This document shows, in pieces, positions 28,269-41,559 of a stretch of 64,000 bases of DNA. The notes under the pieces were generated by a model. The model saw nothing but the letters and a program-made list of their open reading frames with translations. It was not told the origin of the DNA and made no database searches. This stretch comes from Cryptolaemus montrouzieri (lineage: Eukaryota; Arthropoda; Insecta; Coleoptera; Coccinellidae), in contig JABFTP020000186.1 of NCBI GenBank assembly GCA_013387265.2, positions 31,810,605 to 31,874,604 of the forward strand, written 5' to 3'. Each line of letters starts with the position of its first letter. Within the stretch, counting starts at the first letter, position 1. A program made the position numbers and the translations under genes.

Positions 28269-28393
28269 TCTTATATACGTAAAACGAGACCAAAACTGTA
28301 GTTTACAACTTATACACTTTTATTCATCACATGCGACTAGAGTGTACCACAACTAGGAGGCCTCGGTAGAAGATGATTATAAAGAGTGAATCG

Positions 28394-28454
28394 AAAAAGG
28401 ATATCTAGCATTCTACTGAAGGTTGAATATTGTTACCTGAGTGAAAGTCTTCTA
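28394..28454. repeat. Partial copy of the MITE-like terminal repeat
   Basis: GGATATCTAGCATTCTAC followed by GAAGGTTGAAT matches the right terminal repeat of the element at 11719-12016. The rest of the element is not recognisable here. Confidence 0.45.
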
Positions 28455-28904
28455 ATATGTGTGTCCTCATTAAATTTATTTCGAGTCGAGTACTGTTAGT
28501 GTTTAAACGATTTATTCAGTAATGTGTCTTTTGAACGATTTGGTATTATGACAAGTGAAAAGAAAAAAACTCGTGTATAAATGCAAAAAAGATCCAATCC
28601 AGCAATTGGAATACTTAACAATAACAGGCGGCAGGTAGAGGCTTTCGCAAAATAGGATGTGAGCCAAAATGTGATATCTTGGCTAGTAAATTAATGTTTG
28701 GGTTTAGGTGCAGTTGTCCAAAGATCCAAATGGTAGCACATTGTACAATTTTTCGGAGTGATTATTACATTATCCAGAAGTCGAGCAAATTCACTTTCCA
28801 TGTGAAATAAATATATAATATAAACATAAGAAATGTTTTTCATGTCTTATCATCATGCCTCTATTAATTATATTCAGGAATAGCCATGTGGCTTATTTCG
28901 AATG
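28455..28904. other. No recognisable gene
   Basis: AT-rich; nothing assigned. Confidence 0.5.
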
Positions 28905-29075
28905 AGAATATAGGAAGAAGACGAGAGTGGTTTCATTATTGGTTAATACGTGAAATCGTCCCATTTCAGTGTTACTCACTTATAATTCATGCTGGTACGC
29001 AGAGATTTAATATTTGTAGAGAGACAATGATTGGGAGCATGTACACTCAGGATGTAATTCACATTATTCTATGAA
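28905..29075 (+). pseudogene. Tc1-like DDE transposase fragment
   Basis: About 55 residues read IGRRREWFHYWLIREIVPFQ, then IHAGTQRFNICRETMIGSMY, then TQDVIHIIL. This matches the middle of Tc1-type transposases (V-W-R-R-x-G-E-R, a G-G-S-x-M-V-W-G block, then R-T-x-L and G-T-M-T-G-x-x-Y). The G-G-S-x-M-V-W-G block is deleted. Neither catalytic Asp-containing flank is preserved. Confidence 0.55.
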
Positions 29076-30109
29076 ATTTGAAGCTGTTATTGGTAAAACT
29101 TTAATTTATATACCTTCAATTTTTAATTGAAGATTTTAGAGTATTCCTAGTTTTCAGAGACAGAAAAGCTGTTAACTTGTGGTTGAATCATAAAATAATA
29201 TATTTCTGTTATGATGAACGTGAGAATCAGCTACTTAAATGTGCAATCCCTTCGATCTGCGAAAGAAACATACTTTCAAGTGAATGCAACCTGAAAAATG
29301 TCGTATTCTGCTACAAATTTTGGCTCCCTAAAAAGAATCCAATGCAATAGGGTATATTCCGTTCATCTATGATCATAAAATTTTGCCAGGAGGTGTAAGG
29401 TTTCTGAAAGGAAATATACAGAAACGGCAGATCTGTTGTTGCTTCACAAAAAAGTTGCGCATTTTCTAATCATCGTGTACGCATGAAAAGTTTGAACTAG
29501 TCATGCTCAAGTAAAAGAAGAGATCCGAATACTGTTAATTTGTAGTTACATTACAAAAAATAAACAATGCTTCATGATCAAATAAAAGTTTCTCAATTGC
29601 GGGGGATGAAAATGTTTTGAATTATGAAGAGATTGGAAACTGTGAATTTGTGATGGTGATCTGTGAGAAGTTGCATACAACGGTACGAAACTATAAATAT
29701 GAAAATCGAAAGCCATACGATCAATTCCGAGTTGGTAAACCTTCAAACTTTTACCAAATTCTGAATTCGCGTGGTGCGGTTATGATTATAGCTTTCTCAA
29801 GAGTTGGTTTGTAAATCCAAGTGCCAGTAACTTGTTTTATTTCGGAGTAGCGCACAATGTGTCCAGGTTTAATCAGGTGAATGTCCTTAATTTACTTTTA
29901 CCGGAAGTAGAACTCTCTGAAAAGACTACTTGAACTATTTGAAATTAACATAATAATAATCTTCATTTCTATTGTTCTGCATAATGGAACATTGTAATTG
30001 TTAGGTTAGGTAACATATAACATAAGCAAGATATGAAAGGAAACAGATCATACGAAAAAACATTATTTCAAGTAAACGACACTCGTAAAGAAGGTAATGC
30101 AGGTTTTCG
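29076..30109. other. No recognisable gene
   Basis: AT-rich; TTAGGTTAGG at about 30001. The forward open frame at 29617-29814 has no recognised domain. Confidence 0.45.
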
Positions 30110-30800
30110 TTCAAGGATTAAAATGAGTTTTCGTGAAGAAACTCTTTGACCTTTCTTCTGAACAAATTAATTCTGTTCATTCTCTTAGTTTCAACTGGCA
30201 GCGTATACTAGACTCTCGTGAACATCATATCAGCCTGCATTGCAAGTATGTAAGATTCAAACCAGGACGGAGCGTTTCCGCAAACCCTAGTCGCTGGGAA
30301 TCCATCATTATGCGATTGGACTCTACATAGTTTCAAAGTCTACTGTGAAATGCCTTAACATACATTCTTAAGAATACTGACTGCAGAACGATTCCCCTAT
30401 AATTGGAAATGATGTCCCATTGGTCTCTTTTATAACCAGGATAGACTAGTAACTGCTTCGAAGCGCTAGGAAAAATGTTTTCGGTGAATAAATTGTTGAT
30501 AATTTCAGCTCGTAGTTCACCAACAGTATCAATAACATGCTGGAGCAAATATAATAAGACGCCATCAGGATCTACAGAGCTTGTAGTTAATTCTCGAATT
30601 GTAACTACTCAATGCTGACAATTTCCTCATCTCCAAATTGTCTCTCAAATTAATTTTCACAACGTTGACAGAACTCATAAAATATATGCAAAGAATTGTC
30701 ATGATTCGATGTTTTTGAAAGAGTGGCCTCCATAAGTAGTGCACCCAGAGAAAGTCATTGTTCTTATCATTCTCTACGACGGAATGAAAGTCTTCTTCAT
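30110..30800 (-). pseudogene. Jockey-type ORF2 fossil, internally deleted
   Basis: Sense order on the reverse strand: VDPDGVLLYLLQH near 30590-30540, then the RT finger segment IFPSASKQLLVYPGYKRD and ISNYRGIVLQSVF near 30470-30370, then after a large deletion a C-terminal tail near 30180-30130 (VETKRMNRINLFRRKVKEFL) like the end of jockey-type ORF2. The polymerase core, including the catalytic Y/F-A-D-D, is missing. It lies next to another jockey-type fossil on the same strand, and the order of fragments shows two separate copies. Confidence 0.65.
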
Positions 30801-30899
30801 ACAGTGATAGTTACCTCAACAGGTTATGTAGTAGCCAAGGCAAGACTGCACCTGCGTATAATAATATTGTTTCAGTATGGCGAGTAATACAATACTTCG

Positions 30900-31625
30900 T
30901 AATTGTCAGATAACTTAGCAATGACTATTGAGGTTTTTCAGAAGGGAATCGATATACGCCTGGCCGAAGTAGATTGTATGGTGGAATGGATTACTCTAGT
31001 TAATGAACTGAAATTTGGTGGTCAGGAAAGAGATGGGGTTCGTATTTCCATCATTCGAGATCGAACCACTTCTCACACAGAATGTCTTCATTGCATGAAT
31101 TGAGTTTTTCAGATTATTATGAAGATAAGCTAGTGATTTTGATGCGTTTGCATGCGTTGTATCGTCCGCATAAAGCTGCGAGAAGTCTCAATCTTAATCA
31201 ATCCTTATATCATTTATGAACACACTAAGAAAGGAGGCCCCGAGAGACTTCCTTGGGATATTCCACAAATTACTCCATGGAGCTAAGATAATAAGACACC
31301 ATCAGGCTCTAGAGAGCATTTACGCGATGTTACGCGAGCGAAAAATAAGATATATTGCTGCGTTACAGGAAAAAGAAACAGACAGTTCAATGGAGTGGTT
31401 AAGTTCACAAATGGTAGTTGGGGTAACAGATTTTTTGGTCAGCTGTTCGACTGAATCAACGTGGCATTTATTCAGGCTGTGATAAATCCCTTGTCTCCCA
31501 CGAATGCTTCTTTCATTTATATTAGTGAACTCGCCTGGAAAAAAACTATGTCTAGCCTGACAATTCTCCTTGAGAATGCTCCACGCCATTTTGAATTTAT
31601 TCGAAGCATCAGAAGCAGCTCATAA
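30900..31625 (-). pseudogene. Jockey-type ORF2 fossil with internal deletion
   Basis: Reverse strand. The linker before the RT domain (FKMAWSILKENC) lies near 31595-31560. A deletion near 31310 joins LEPDGVLL (RT start) directly to GISQGSLSGPPFL, the P-Q-G-S motif, and then LYADDTT with the catalytic Asp pair near 31180. The remainder toward 30900 decays. Stops and frameshifts are many. Confidence 0.65.
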
Positions 31626-33384
31626 GAGTAGTTACTCTTGGTCAATTTATGTTCTATTGGATAATTAAATGAAACAACAAAAAAATCTTTACCAAAAGTT
31701 AGAATAATACTGATGTACTCCAACACAGAAACTCCTTCAGAATCATTGGAAGCAGTTGTTGTGAAACTCATCACGATTCATTCAATTGTGTCTAAGTTCA
31801 AATATTGACTAATTGGAAAAATTGGAGTTTGTTATTATTCAAAAAACTGTTAATGGAATACGTCATTATTTTTATCGTCAAAATACATCAGGCAACGATG
31901 TTAACCTCAACAGTGACCATATATATGATGTTTGATGGTTCGAGAAATATGTGTCATATTGTTAAGGGTTCCATCAATTATTTTGAATTAATGTACGTGC
32001 TGAAGTTCGATCCATATTTTCATTTTTATTATTTTCTAGTAGATTATTAGAGACAGTTTCGAAATGATAACAAATGCCCATAACACTTCATGGCATATTA
32101 ATTGGCTAGTGGTGGATCAATAATACATTATCTAAAAATAAAAGTCATACATTATTCACGTCTAAAAAGTGTAAACTAGATATCGCAGGAATAATCTATG
32201 TTCCATTCTCTTTGGTGGATACATTGTACTTATTTTATCGACTTCGAAGTTTCGAGAGTTTTAAGTTTTATCCCTTCGATTTATATAAAATGTATTTTCC
32301 GAGATCCATCAACGTTGAACAAAGTTGAGTTTACTGATACTTTGTTTTGTTTTGTATGTTGTGAACACAGACAGATTTCTTTCAATATTAATACTAGGGA
32401 TAGATTCTAACAGTAAAAACAATGAATGTTACTTAGGACATTCCTGTTTTCATCGTTGAATTTTATTATTTCGATCATTATTATCATTTGAGAAAGAATA
32501 AATGCATTATAATCTCAGATTTTTTGTCAATCGTTGCCTTCAGTTATTGAATTGTTTTTGTCTTGCAGTTAGGATTGCTTGGTGATGAGGAAAATAACGC
32601 TGAAGGCAAGTTCGCAAGAAATGGGTGACCAACTGATCTAATTGTTTCGATTGATGAAGTGTTGTTTAAATATTTCATTTATTATATTTAACATCATAGT
32701 CGCTGTGTGGCATATAACGCCATCATGTTGATATATCATGAGCATTCACTTCAGGCCTCGAAAGGAAGTCTGACACCGTAAGATATCTGTCATAATTATT
32801 GTAACAAAATATTGTATGATCTTAGTGCACTAAATGGATATCAAACAAAAATTTAATATCGCCTAGGCCTCCAGATAAATTGATATTGAGTTTTATCGTC
32901 GCAAATATGAACGCAGTATTGTCTCTGAAATCGAATGGATAGTTATAATTTATTGCCAGTATGTACCAACATATCTACTACTACTCTCTCTTACTCGCAG
33001 AATAATCATTGATAGAGGTGCGTATTGAAGAAAAACTGAATTCTTCAACAATATCATTTGGTATATCGTGTTGTATGAAGGGAATTCAGCTAGTTAGAGA
33101 ATAGCACAAAGTGCAAGATAATTGCACTATCTAACCTAAGCTAATTTTTGAGGCACGCCCGATTGTCTACGGAAGGGGGACAAAAAGTATTTCAACCAAC
33201 AAATAAAGGCTACTCTACTTAATGAGTCCATGGAAATATGCTCAGGATTGGGTACTTTCCAAACTGATGTGGAAGTACGCCGACAACATAGCGTAGGTTG
33301 TACGAAATGCATTTATTTTTTCTGCCATTGATCTGAGACCTAGAGCTCTTGAAATGGTGTAAAAATAGTTTTTAGACGGAACAT
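31626..33384. other. No recognisable gene; possible isolated exon
   Basis: AT-rich. The only feature worth noting is a splice-acceptor-like site at 32568 with a short open frame after it (listed separately). Confidence 0.4.
32569..32628 (+). other. Possible terminal coding exon
   Basis: Preceded by the pyrimidine-rich TTTTTGTCTTGCAG ending at 32568, a good acceptor. In phase 0 it reads LGLLGDEENNAEGKFARNG then TGA at 32626-32628. The base composition is more balanced than its surroundings. No partner exon was found and nothing shows transcription, so chance is a real alternative. Confidence 0.2.
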
Positions 33385-35745
33385 TCAGATTAATGCGGTC
33401 AAAACGATTATTGTTCGAGGTGATGCAGGAATGATATATGTATATGTGTATTCGATAAAAAACTCACTTGGTCCTCCAAGATCGAGTAAGTAGATGCCAT
33501 TCTCGGCTGGATTGTTGAGCTTACGTGGAGGACCAGAGGCTAGCCTAGTTTTTCTCTGGAACGGGATTATCTCCGGGACCAAGCCTACCAGTTCTCAAGA
33601 ACATTCAACATGGAAGTATCTGTGAAAAGAGAAAGATCAACAACCGCCGCCTTTAGGTGAGAGGTTAGAGTTCACGTGTGAACGTCGGGCGGTCAATGAG
33701 GCGCACCTCTCTTTCCTGGACACTATCCAATAGATGTAATGAAGTCGGTTGCAGAGCTATACACATGGGCAAAGTATTCCAAACTAGGTCACACATGTAC
33801 TTCTATAAAGCATCAGCTGTGATGGCGTGAAGTACTGCTTAGCCCTGAAAAGAAAACTGAGGTTAGCAGAAGCAGATTCGGCAAGGGCAGGCACATGGTT
33901 CTGCCAGCAAACTCTGGTATTGACTGTTATGCTGAGTATATGCATGTTCATCTCTGAGGAAATAAGATGTCCCTACACGATTAAAGGAGGTTCTCCAGCA
34001 GTTACTTTTCTGAAGGGCTTTATTGATTGCGTCTTGTGTTCGAGTTGAAATTGACCAAGTTCAACCAGCCCCCCTCTGATATCTTCTCCAAATCTAATTT
34101 CAGTACCATGCTCTGTTGGTATCTTAGTCACTGTGCCTCCTCATCAGTTATAGGACGCTGACTGGAAAATAAAGAGACCAGGATACATTATCCGCAAAAC
34201 CATATATTGTGTTTTCGGTGGAATGGAGTAGATCAATAATATTCAGAAGAAAAAGAGTTGGCGAGAATATGGAGCTCTGGGGTACTCTTGCGTTAAAGCG
34301 TTACTGGTTACATCATCAGCTACCACCTGAATCGGTCTACTGAAGAGATATCTATGCTTTTCAATTGTTGATGTCCATAAATGCTTAAAGTATGCAAGGA
34401 GGTGTCCAGTTGATCGTTGTTCACGGAAACCGTATAACAGATCACTGATAATACCCTGCAAGTCCTTCCCTTTTTTCGGAATCGGTTGCACTCTCGCAAC
34501 AGTTTTGAAACGTCTGGCTTTCATACGAAAATCTGGAGTATATTTCTTCAAAACAGTTAGTGGTATTCTATCAAGACCCACGGCTTCAATTCGGTTCAGC
34601 TGTTGAAGAACTCGCCTTACCATAAGCACTCTGAACTTTACTTCAAACATATCGCTCGAACATGTGAATGATCGGTGGCACTACTCTGATGTATCTACAA
34701 CAGAACTTTGCTGTAGGCTATAATGGGATAGAACCATCATCTCTAATCAAGGGTGGAAAGAATGACTAGCAAAAGTTATCGCTGAATGCCTTCGCAATAA
34801 ACCAGAGTTGATGAGTTTTCTGGTCTATTCTTAACTCCTTCATTGAAAAAGGATTTCGTTTTATCAATTATTGAGTTACAAATGTTCCTGAGACGCACCT
34901 TTTCATATTTAGTTTACCTGTTGGATTCTTCTTTCAGTTCTTATAAGCTCTGTTTCAAACAATATCAGCTTCTCGACAGTTTTCTGTTAACTAAGGGTTT
35001 TGTGCAGATGATTTTTTTCATTGAGTATGGAATATAGAGGTTCATGCGTGAAAGAATCACTTCAGTGAAAGACTCGCTGTAGACTTATGTTGGGATCTGA
35101 ATGACGACATCATTAAGGAGAAAATACGAGAAAAACTCGCGCATCTTCTCCCAGCTGGATCGGTTGTGATACATTATTTTTCTCGATGGCGTCGGATCTT
35201 TATTGCGTGGCTGTACGAAGTTACCAATGACAGAAACCAGGTCGTGGTCGGAGTTGCCTAGGGGTGATTGCACCTGTACACGGAAATCAGCTGGATCTGA
35301 AACAAGAAAGAGATGGACAGTATTGGGAAGATCGGTTACATTGTCAGGAAGTCTTATCGGCTCATCGACAAGTTGCGTCAAGTTGCGACTAATCGCAAAG
35401 ACTTCCGCTTGCTTCCTGCTTTGTCAATCCTATATGACTTTTGGAGCCAGTTGATGTTGTAGACGTTGAAGTCACCCATTATAATCACCTCACCTGACGG
35501 ATTCTGTATTTTGATTGCGTCTACCTTGTCGCCTACATACTGAAACCATCTAGGGTAGTTGTTATCATTAGGAGATCGATACAGACGACAGGAAACATTG
35601 TTTTGTTATATGGACATATTTTGAACCATGCCAGGTCGAAAGCGTTGTCCTCCAACGTTTGGAATGCGACGATATGGCAAGAATACAAAGCCCTATCTCG
35701 AATCGAAGCCTTCAGTGTGATTCATAGCCATTAGAGCAGAGGTAG
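33385..35745 (-). pseudogene. Jockey-type retrotransposon ORF2, nearly full span but broken
   Basis: Reverse-strand order: endonuclease (GDFNVYNINW near 35480; LTQLVDEPIRLPD, LFLVSDPADF and SPLGNSDHDLVSVIGNF at 35381-35230), linker (WEKMREFFSYFLLNDV near 35140), RT start (RRVLQQLNRIEAVGLDRIP near 34620), RVQPIPKKGKD and a deletion joining it to LLYGFREQRSTGHLLAY near 34440, then a degraded active-site segment near 34180 reading YGFADN (normally F-A-D-D), then FRAKQYFTP near 33850, LIDRPTFT near 33690, and the C-terminal block GLVPEIIPFQRKTRLA near 33570. A related copy lies at 54735. Confidence 0.75.
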
Positions 35746-38084
35746 GTGGTATTCGGAAGAAGAAGCAGCAAAAATGAATTTAAGACTCGGTAATCAATGA
35801 AAACAAAAGCTTGGAAAGAATAAGAAAGAGGCCTGCTATAAAACCTATTTGGGAACTGATCTCGCCGACCAGGACCATCAGATGTGCCATCTGAATATAC
35901 ACATGGTGACAAGGTCTATGAGTAGACTCATTTAGGGCTTAGAGCCTCGAGCTACTCAAAGAAAGATAAGCATAATACTCTAAACTTCCTCATCAGTTTG
36001 AGAAAGAAATATCATTTATAGCTTGCTCACGCTGTGACTCTTTGAAAAGTCAACGAAACTCTGTTTCAGGCTAGCAGATTCTTGTAAGCGCTTGGAAGAA
36101 TGATTCATGAGAATTCCATACTAGATCGACAGTTGTATTACTTCCTTTCATTTAGTTCCTCCTTGAGTGGCTTTTCAAGATACTTTCTGAAATGTTGACC
36201 TATCAAAGAAAAAAAGAGAACGAAAAATCAGGGTTCACATATTATTCCGGTATCATAAGGATAAAAAAATAGCTTGCGACAAAACTAATAAATTTCCTGT
36301 TATGTATCGAATATTTCAATTGTGGAAATCAGTGCCTGATATTGGAAAATTCAGTAGAACATAGGTATCAGCATAAAAGAAAATTTTTTTTCCAATTTGT
36401 TAGTTTTATGAAACGATAGAATTTATGTAGTCATAACAATTCATCGGAAAATCAGCGAAATGAGTGACGTTCCACCATTTTACCGAGTAAATTGAAATAG
36501 CTAATATTACGGCATATGGCTTGGTAGCAATAAAACATCAATTAAGGCGATTTTTCATTCATCATTTGATGTAAAATACATCGTAATTAAATCAACAGAT
36601 TTTATCAATTACTGTTTATACTAGCCTCTGAATAGAATGCAGGATTTGGCGAAACTCCATTCAAGTGGTAAGCATCAATTAAGTTAATTATTTGAATACG
36701 AGATTGGCTGTTATTTTCGAAATGTGAGTCAATATAGCTTGAATTCATTTTCTATCGGCAATATTCTATCAGTACGTGGAGTCAAAATTTTCTCTGGTTT
36801 ATTATTATTATCATCTATGGAATATGGCATTATCTCAGCTAATTGCTGAAAATCCAGAGGAATAGGATAACATTTTTATTTGATGAAAATTTCCTGAAAG
36901 TACTACCAACTTTTAAATACCATATTTTGTATTGGTTTATAGTTCCGTGGCTCTGCATCAAAATGGCTAAAGCTGAAAAACTTAAACGGGGTTGTAACTC
37001 CCATGTAGCTACGATTCCTGCACCGCTCACGTCAGTTTAAAATGCTTTGAAAATGGAAGCAAGAATTATGTGGTACCTAGGCCCAATGAACCGAATAGAG
37101 CATGCGCGAGATTCAAGATGGATACGGATGACTGTATTCGATAATCAAACGTCGAAAATTAATATTCTACAATGACAACAATGTCTACCGATCTGATTTA
37201 TTGAATAATTCTTTTGTATCGTATACGAAAAATTCTGTAGGGGCGCAATTACTTCATAATACTCTGAGTGAACCGTACCGGATATGATGAAAAAGCACCC
37301 ACATAAAAAATGAATGAAGTTGCTCCAGTAATAAGTATCAATCTAGGTCAAAAAATAGAGTAACAGATCACAGAATCCTAACCTATCACAATGTGCTCTT
37401 TTCCTTTACATTATCATTTCATTCATCAGAGTAAATACTTATCGTCTTATGAGTGAACGCAAAGGCTATCGAGAGTTTTATCAGAAACTATAACATTAAT
37501 AAGTTAGGTCAATTCAATTTTATGAATATTTATTAAATTCTCAACAGAATAGTGATATATCTATCCCAAATTGATATGATACGTTTTGTTCAAAATAATC
37601 GAAGTAGATTTATATCTACCAACAATTAATAAATTGCATGTTTCATAGTCACAACAAACATTTGTTTGCCACACAAAATTACAAAAATCGAAAAGTTGAT
37701 ATTTACTTATCCATTTTCGTACAGTATTCACAAATCATTATCCTAAATACGTGTTATAATACAAGGAAACTGATGGATAACTATAGTTAATTGTTCACAA
37801 CTTAGTTACAAATTTACAATTCTAAACAATTCAATTAAAGTAGCTATTTCTAACTACAATTATTCATAAGTTACATTTCTTAAAGTTTAGAACGATACAA
37901 GAACGAAAAAATTCCTTGATCTTTTTTTGCACAATAAATGCAAATGATTGTCCTATATACATGTGATAATAAAAGGTAACTGATGATTAACAATTGTTAG
38001 TCACACACAAATGAAATTTTAATTAGAAATTCACAATTCAAATTAACTCATTCAAACTATTGATAAGTAGATTTCTCGGTTTTT
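35746..38084. other. No recognisable gene; weak diverged tandem repeat
   Basis: Very AT-rich. The segments about 37700-37880 and 37905-38075 look like a diverged tandem pair of roughly 200 bp, sharing ATTATCCTAAATACGTG against ATTGTCCTATATACATG. No coding signal. Confidence 0.4.
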
Positions 38085-39350
38085 CATTTATATGTTTCTA
38101 TTTCGATGGCTTCTCTGAGTTTTCTTTTTTGAAGGTGTTCTATGTTGGCTAGTTATTTGGCATGGTTGTAGGCCAGTTTATAGCCAGTTGTGCTCGAATG
38201 TTGGAAAATGCTGAAGAAGATATTTTCCGTTGTTTTACGTTTTACTGTTCTTGGGTCGGAACTTCTATTTTGTACCCGGAGCAAGGAATTTTGTAGACTT
38301 CTTGGTTCTCAAGTGGAAATCTATCGTTCTGTGTCTGTGCATAGTTTCGAGTGGCTTAAATATGAGTTTCATGTTGTGTTTCTGTACAACTTTTCCAATT
38401 TTAATGTTTGGTATACTATATAAGCTTTTTGGCTCCTCAGTTTTTTCTATCAGGCGTTTGTTCGTGTTGATAGCTTTGAGAATCGTTCATCTGTTGTGTC
38501 CATTTCTTTTAAGGATGTCGGTATGCTTGTTGAGTTCTTCTTTGGTATTGTTGGGTGAGCATAGGTTTCTTAAGCGATCTTGATCACCGGTTGGTGTGCG
38601 TCGGTTTTCTGTACACATTGAAATTCAAATTGCCATTATCAGTTTCTTGTACCATTACAGCAAGAAAAGGGAGTTGACCATTATATGGCAGTTCAATTGT
38701 AAACTTGATTCTTCTGTGTTGGTTATTCATGTGACGTAGGAATCATTTGAGCTCTGACTCACCATGTTGCCAAATTATGAGGATGTCATCCACATTTCTG
38801 AGCCAATCTTCGCCACAGTTTAGCCCCATTATTTCGAGGCGCGGCGTCCATCTGCCTATAATACTCATTCTCATAGCTGAAATATGTATTCTTTAAGCAG
38901 TATTCAGTTGTATTGATGACGTTTGCCGGAAATTTGTAATCGATGCTAAGAGTGTCAGATGCATCTTCTCTTGGAATATTCGAGAGCAGTGAGACAACAT
39001 CCAAACTGGCTATAATATCCTCTGGTTCGAAGATGACTGCACTGATGTGAATTTCTGATGTAGGAGTCAACTTCTGTCATGGCAGGTTGTAGAATATCTG
39101 CTAGGTGTTTTCCAAGTTTCTGAAGTGGGGAGCCGATGAGGTTCACTATTGGTAGCAGTGGTGTGTTTGGTTTGCGAATGTTCGGTAAACCGTATGTCTT
39201 AGGGCAAAGTGACGATTTTTCCCGAGGAATAAGTTGTTTTCTCGAATTGACATCCCGTAGAGCATTGTAGATCTGGGTCTTCTCTGAGTAAGATGTTGGA
39301 TCACTTTGGTCATTTTGCAAATAGGTTCTGCTAACATTCCTTCATTTTAG
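38085..39350 (-). pseudogene. Penelope-like element RT and GIY-YIG remnant
   Basis: Reverse-strand order: PKTYGLPNIRKPNTPLLPIV near 39220-39160 and GKHLADILQP near 39110 (matching the P-x-L-Y-G-L-P-K-x-H-K motif of Penelope RTs), then DIIASLDVVSLLSNIP near 39010 (first catalytic Asp), NTYFSYENEYYRQMDAA near 38880, NVDDILIIW near 38800 (the Y-V-D-D site with Asn for Tyr), LPFLAVMVQETDNG and VYRKPTHTNR near 38610, and a C-terminal GYKLAYNHAK...LANIEHLQKRKLREAIEIE near 38180-38090. Most of the GIY-YIG core is deleted. Frameshifts at several points. No ribozyme-like motif was found downstream. Confidence 0.8.
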
Positions 39351-39665
39351 TCACATGAACTCGTTGATCCTCCGCTCAGTCAAACAACCTTTCATTACTA
39401 TAACAAACTCAAACCTTGGAAGAAGTATGGAATTCTATCTGGCATGTAATTTATATTTTCGCGTCTCAATTACTTTTAAATCTACAAAGGCGGATAGAGT
39501 TAACAAAAGAACGGTTTAAAATGAATTAACATTGATATTATGGGCACTATATTATGGTTAATGAAGAAAAATGTCTAGAATCAGATACATACTTGTTGCA
39601 TCTACCACCTCGACTGCTGCAGATTAATATTCTATTGTTGAAGCTCCGCATCTTTCTGAAAAAAA

Positions 39666-39667
<2 letters not shown>
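39351..39667. other. No recognisable gene
   Basis: Spacer between the Penelope remnant and a (TA)n array. Confidence 0.5.

Positions 39668-39738
<71 letters not shown>
39668..39738. repeat. (TA)n microsatellite
   Basis: About 70 bp of TA. The following 45 bp (AAATTAACAACCATTAC...) resemble the sequence after the array at 50288. Confidence 0.95.
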
Positions 39739-39739
<1 letters not shown>

Positions 39740-40025
39740 TAATAGAAAATTAACAACCATTACTGAGAAGCTGTTGAAATGTTTATATGTTGATGTGGGC
39801 TTAATTCTTCATTTGATCATACTCTAAATGAGGAAAAATATTCTGAATTAACTGAAATGTATATTTAATCGAAAAATATGAACACTTGAAACTTTTTCGA
39901 TATGAAACTAACAGTAGCAAATTACGGACTTCTAATGCTGATGTCCACACTCTTTAAAAGGAGGAAAATACTCTACTTAGTTGCACAAAGTAGAGATTTG
40001 TAATTATTCATCATGAGTAGGTGAT

Positions 40026-40026
<1 letters not shown>

Positions 40027-40073
<47 letters not shown>
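40027..40073. repeat. (TA)n microsatellite
   Basis: About 46 bp of TA; flanks unassigned. Confidence 0.9.
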
Positions 40074-40076
<3 letters not shown>

Positions 40077-41559
40077 ATCACAAGCAGAGAGGCTATTCAG
40101 TGAAGAAATCGCATCTTTTTCAAGTATTTACACTTAGAGCCTGTATATTCGGAAACTTCAAAACGTTTACTGCAGATGACATTTCTTTCTGAATCATCCT
40201 CAACTATTGAAGAAGGCGGATGATTTAAGCAGAAAGTTTTCCACTGCTGATATTACACTTTGTTGGAAATCTAATGCAGCTCACTTAATACGTTTAAGAA
40301 TGCAAAAGAGCCTAAGTAGTTTCCGCACATGATACACAAGTTAACGTATATTATTTTCTTTCAAGTTCAAATAAAATTCTGAACCATTGAAATTTCACTC
40401 ATATGAGAACACAGGCACTCAAAAGGTCGATATTATGTTCTTCTTAAAATAAAAATTATCGATACAGTCAAAACACACGATAGCGTCAAACGTTGACAGA
40501 GCCGAAAACGTTGTGATAACTTGGCGATTGCGAATCATAGCGAATAGGTCCTAGGCTCAAAAGTAACACCCAGATGATATAGTAAAGGAATATCATGTAT
40601 AAAGTTACCCTATAAGTCTGCAACAAATCTTTTAGGTACTTATCAGGGGTAGCCTTAACTTTTTCACTAGCTTTTGACGCTTTAAAGATTCAAATTGTTT
40701 TGATTGAATTGTTTTTATCAGGGTAAAATGAACCTGTACCGAGCTTATTGTAGTGGTGTTTATACTCCCTCCACCCGCTTTTTTTCTGGGATTTTTTTTC
40801 ATTTCAACATGAACAAGCCCTATTCATTATACATGAGTAAGGAAATATTTGAAATATTCAAAAAAACAAATAAAAACTATGTTGAATACTTAAAAGTATT
40901 TCCATCATTCAATATTCAGAAACAGTTCTGCATGCATTTTTTTGAATTTTTATCCTTGAAGCTAAACAATTTCCTAAGTTTTTGTTTGGCCATCTCACTG
41001 GTTGTTTGACCATTTGCTTCAAATTTTGACTGAGCTTGATTTACTGGGTACGCCACATCATATATAATATTAACGACACCGGTGTTCAATTAATTAACCA
41101 TTCGAAAAAATTAAAGCCATAAAAAGCACATAATCAGTTTGCACTTTCACGTCTGGAGAAAAAGGAGAAACAATGTCAATGATAGTTTGTAATATTGCCG
41201 TTTGAATTTTTTTTTCCTATTGTTATTATAAAAGGAGTAACAAAAAGACAGAAATTCAAGATATATGTATGCCCTCATTTATCATATCATAATGAAGTTC
41301 TTCCTTAAAAATGACGTACGTCAAAACACGGTTCGTCATCAACGAGCAACGAACATTGAGACCGAAATGCCCTTGGTGTTACACTTTGGCTTCCCGATAA
41401 GAATTCTCATCGGACTAGTAACTTTTATTATTGCGATTGAATAGTCCATCATTGGTTATCCTCAATACATCAGTCCATCAGGTATACTGGTAGAATTCGG
41501 CATTTCCTCATATTTTCCTGACACAATCAACAAATTACTAGCTGTCACTCATTATCCTT
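40074..41559. other. No recognisable gene
   Basis: A forward open frame of 101 codons at 40704-41009 is rich in Phe, Asn and Lys and has no known domain; likely chance in AT-rich DNA. Confidence 0.4.

Noticed and set aside
33385..33582. Possible host exon with a donor-like CCAAGTGAGT on the reverse strand
   Set aside because: The frame continues the C-terminal region of the jockey-type ORF2 that runs from 35745, so it is element sequence.
38190..38583. Forward open frames of 77 and 117 codons
   Set aside because: They lie antisense to the Penelope-like RT/GIY-YIG remnant and are shadows of it.
40704..41009. 101-codon forward open frame
   Set aside because: Low-complexity Phe/Asn/Lys composition and no known domain.
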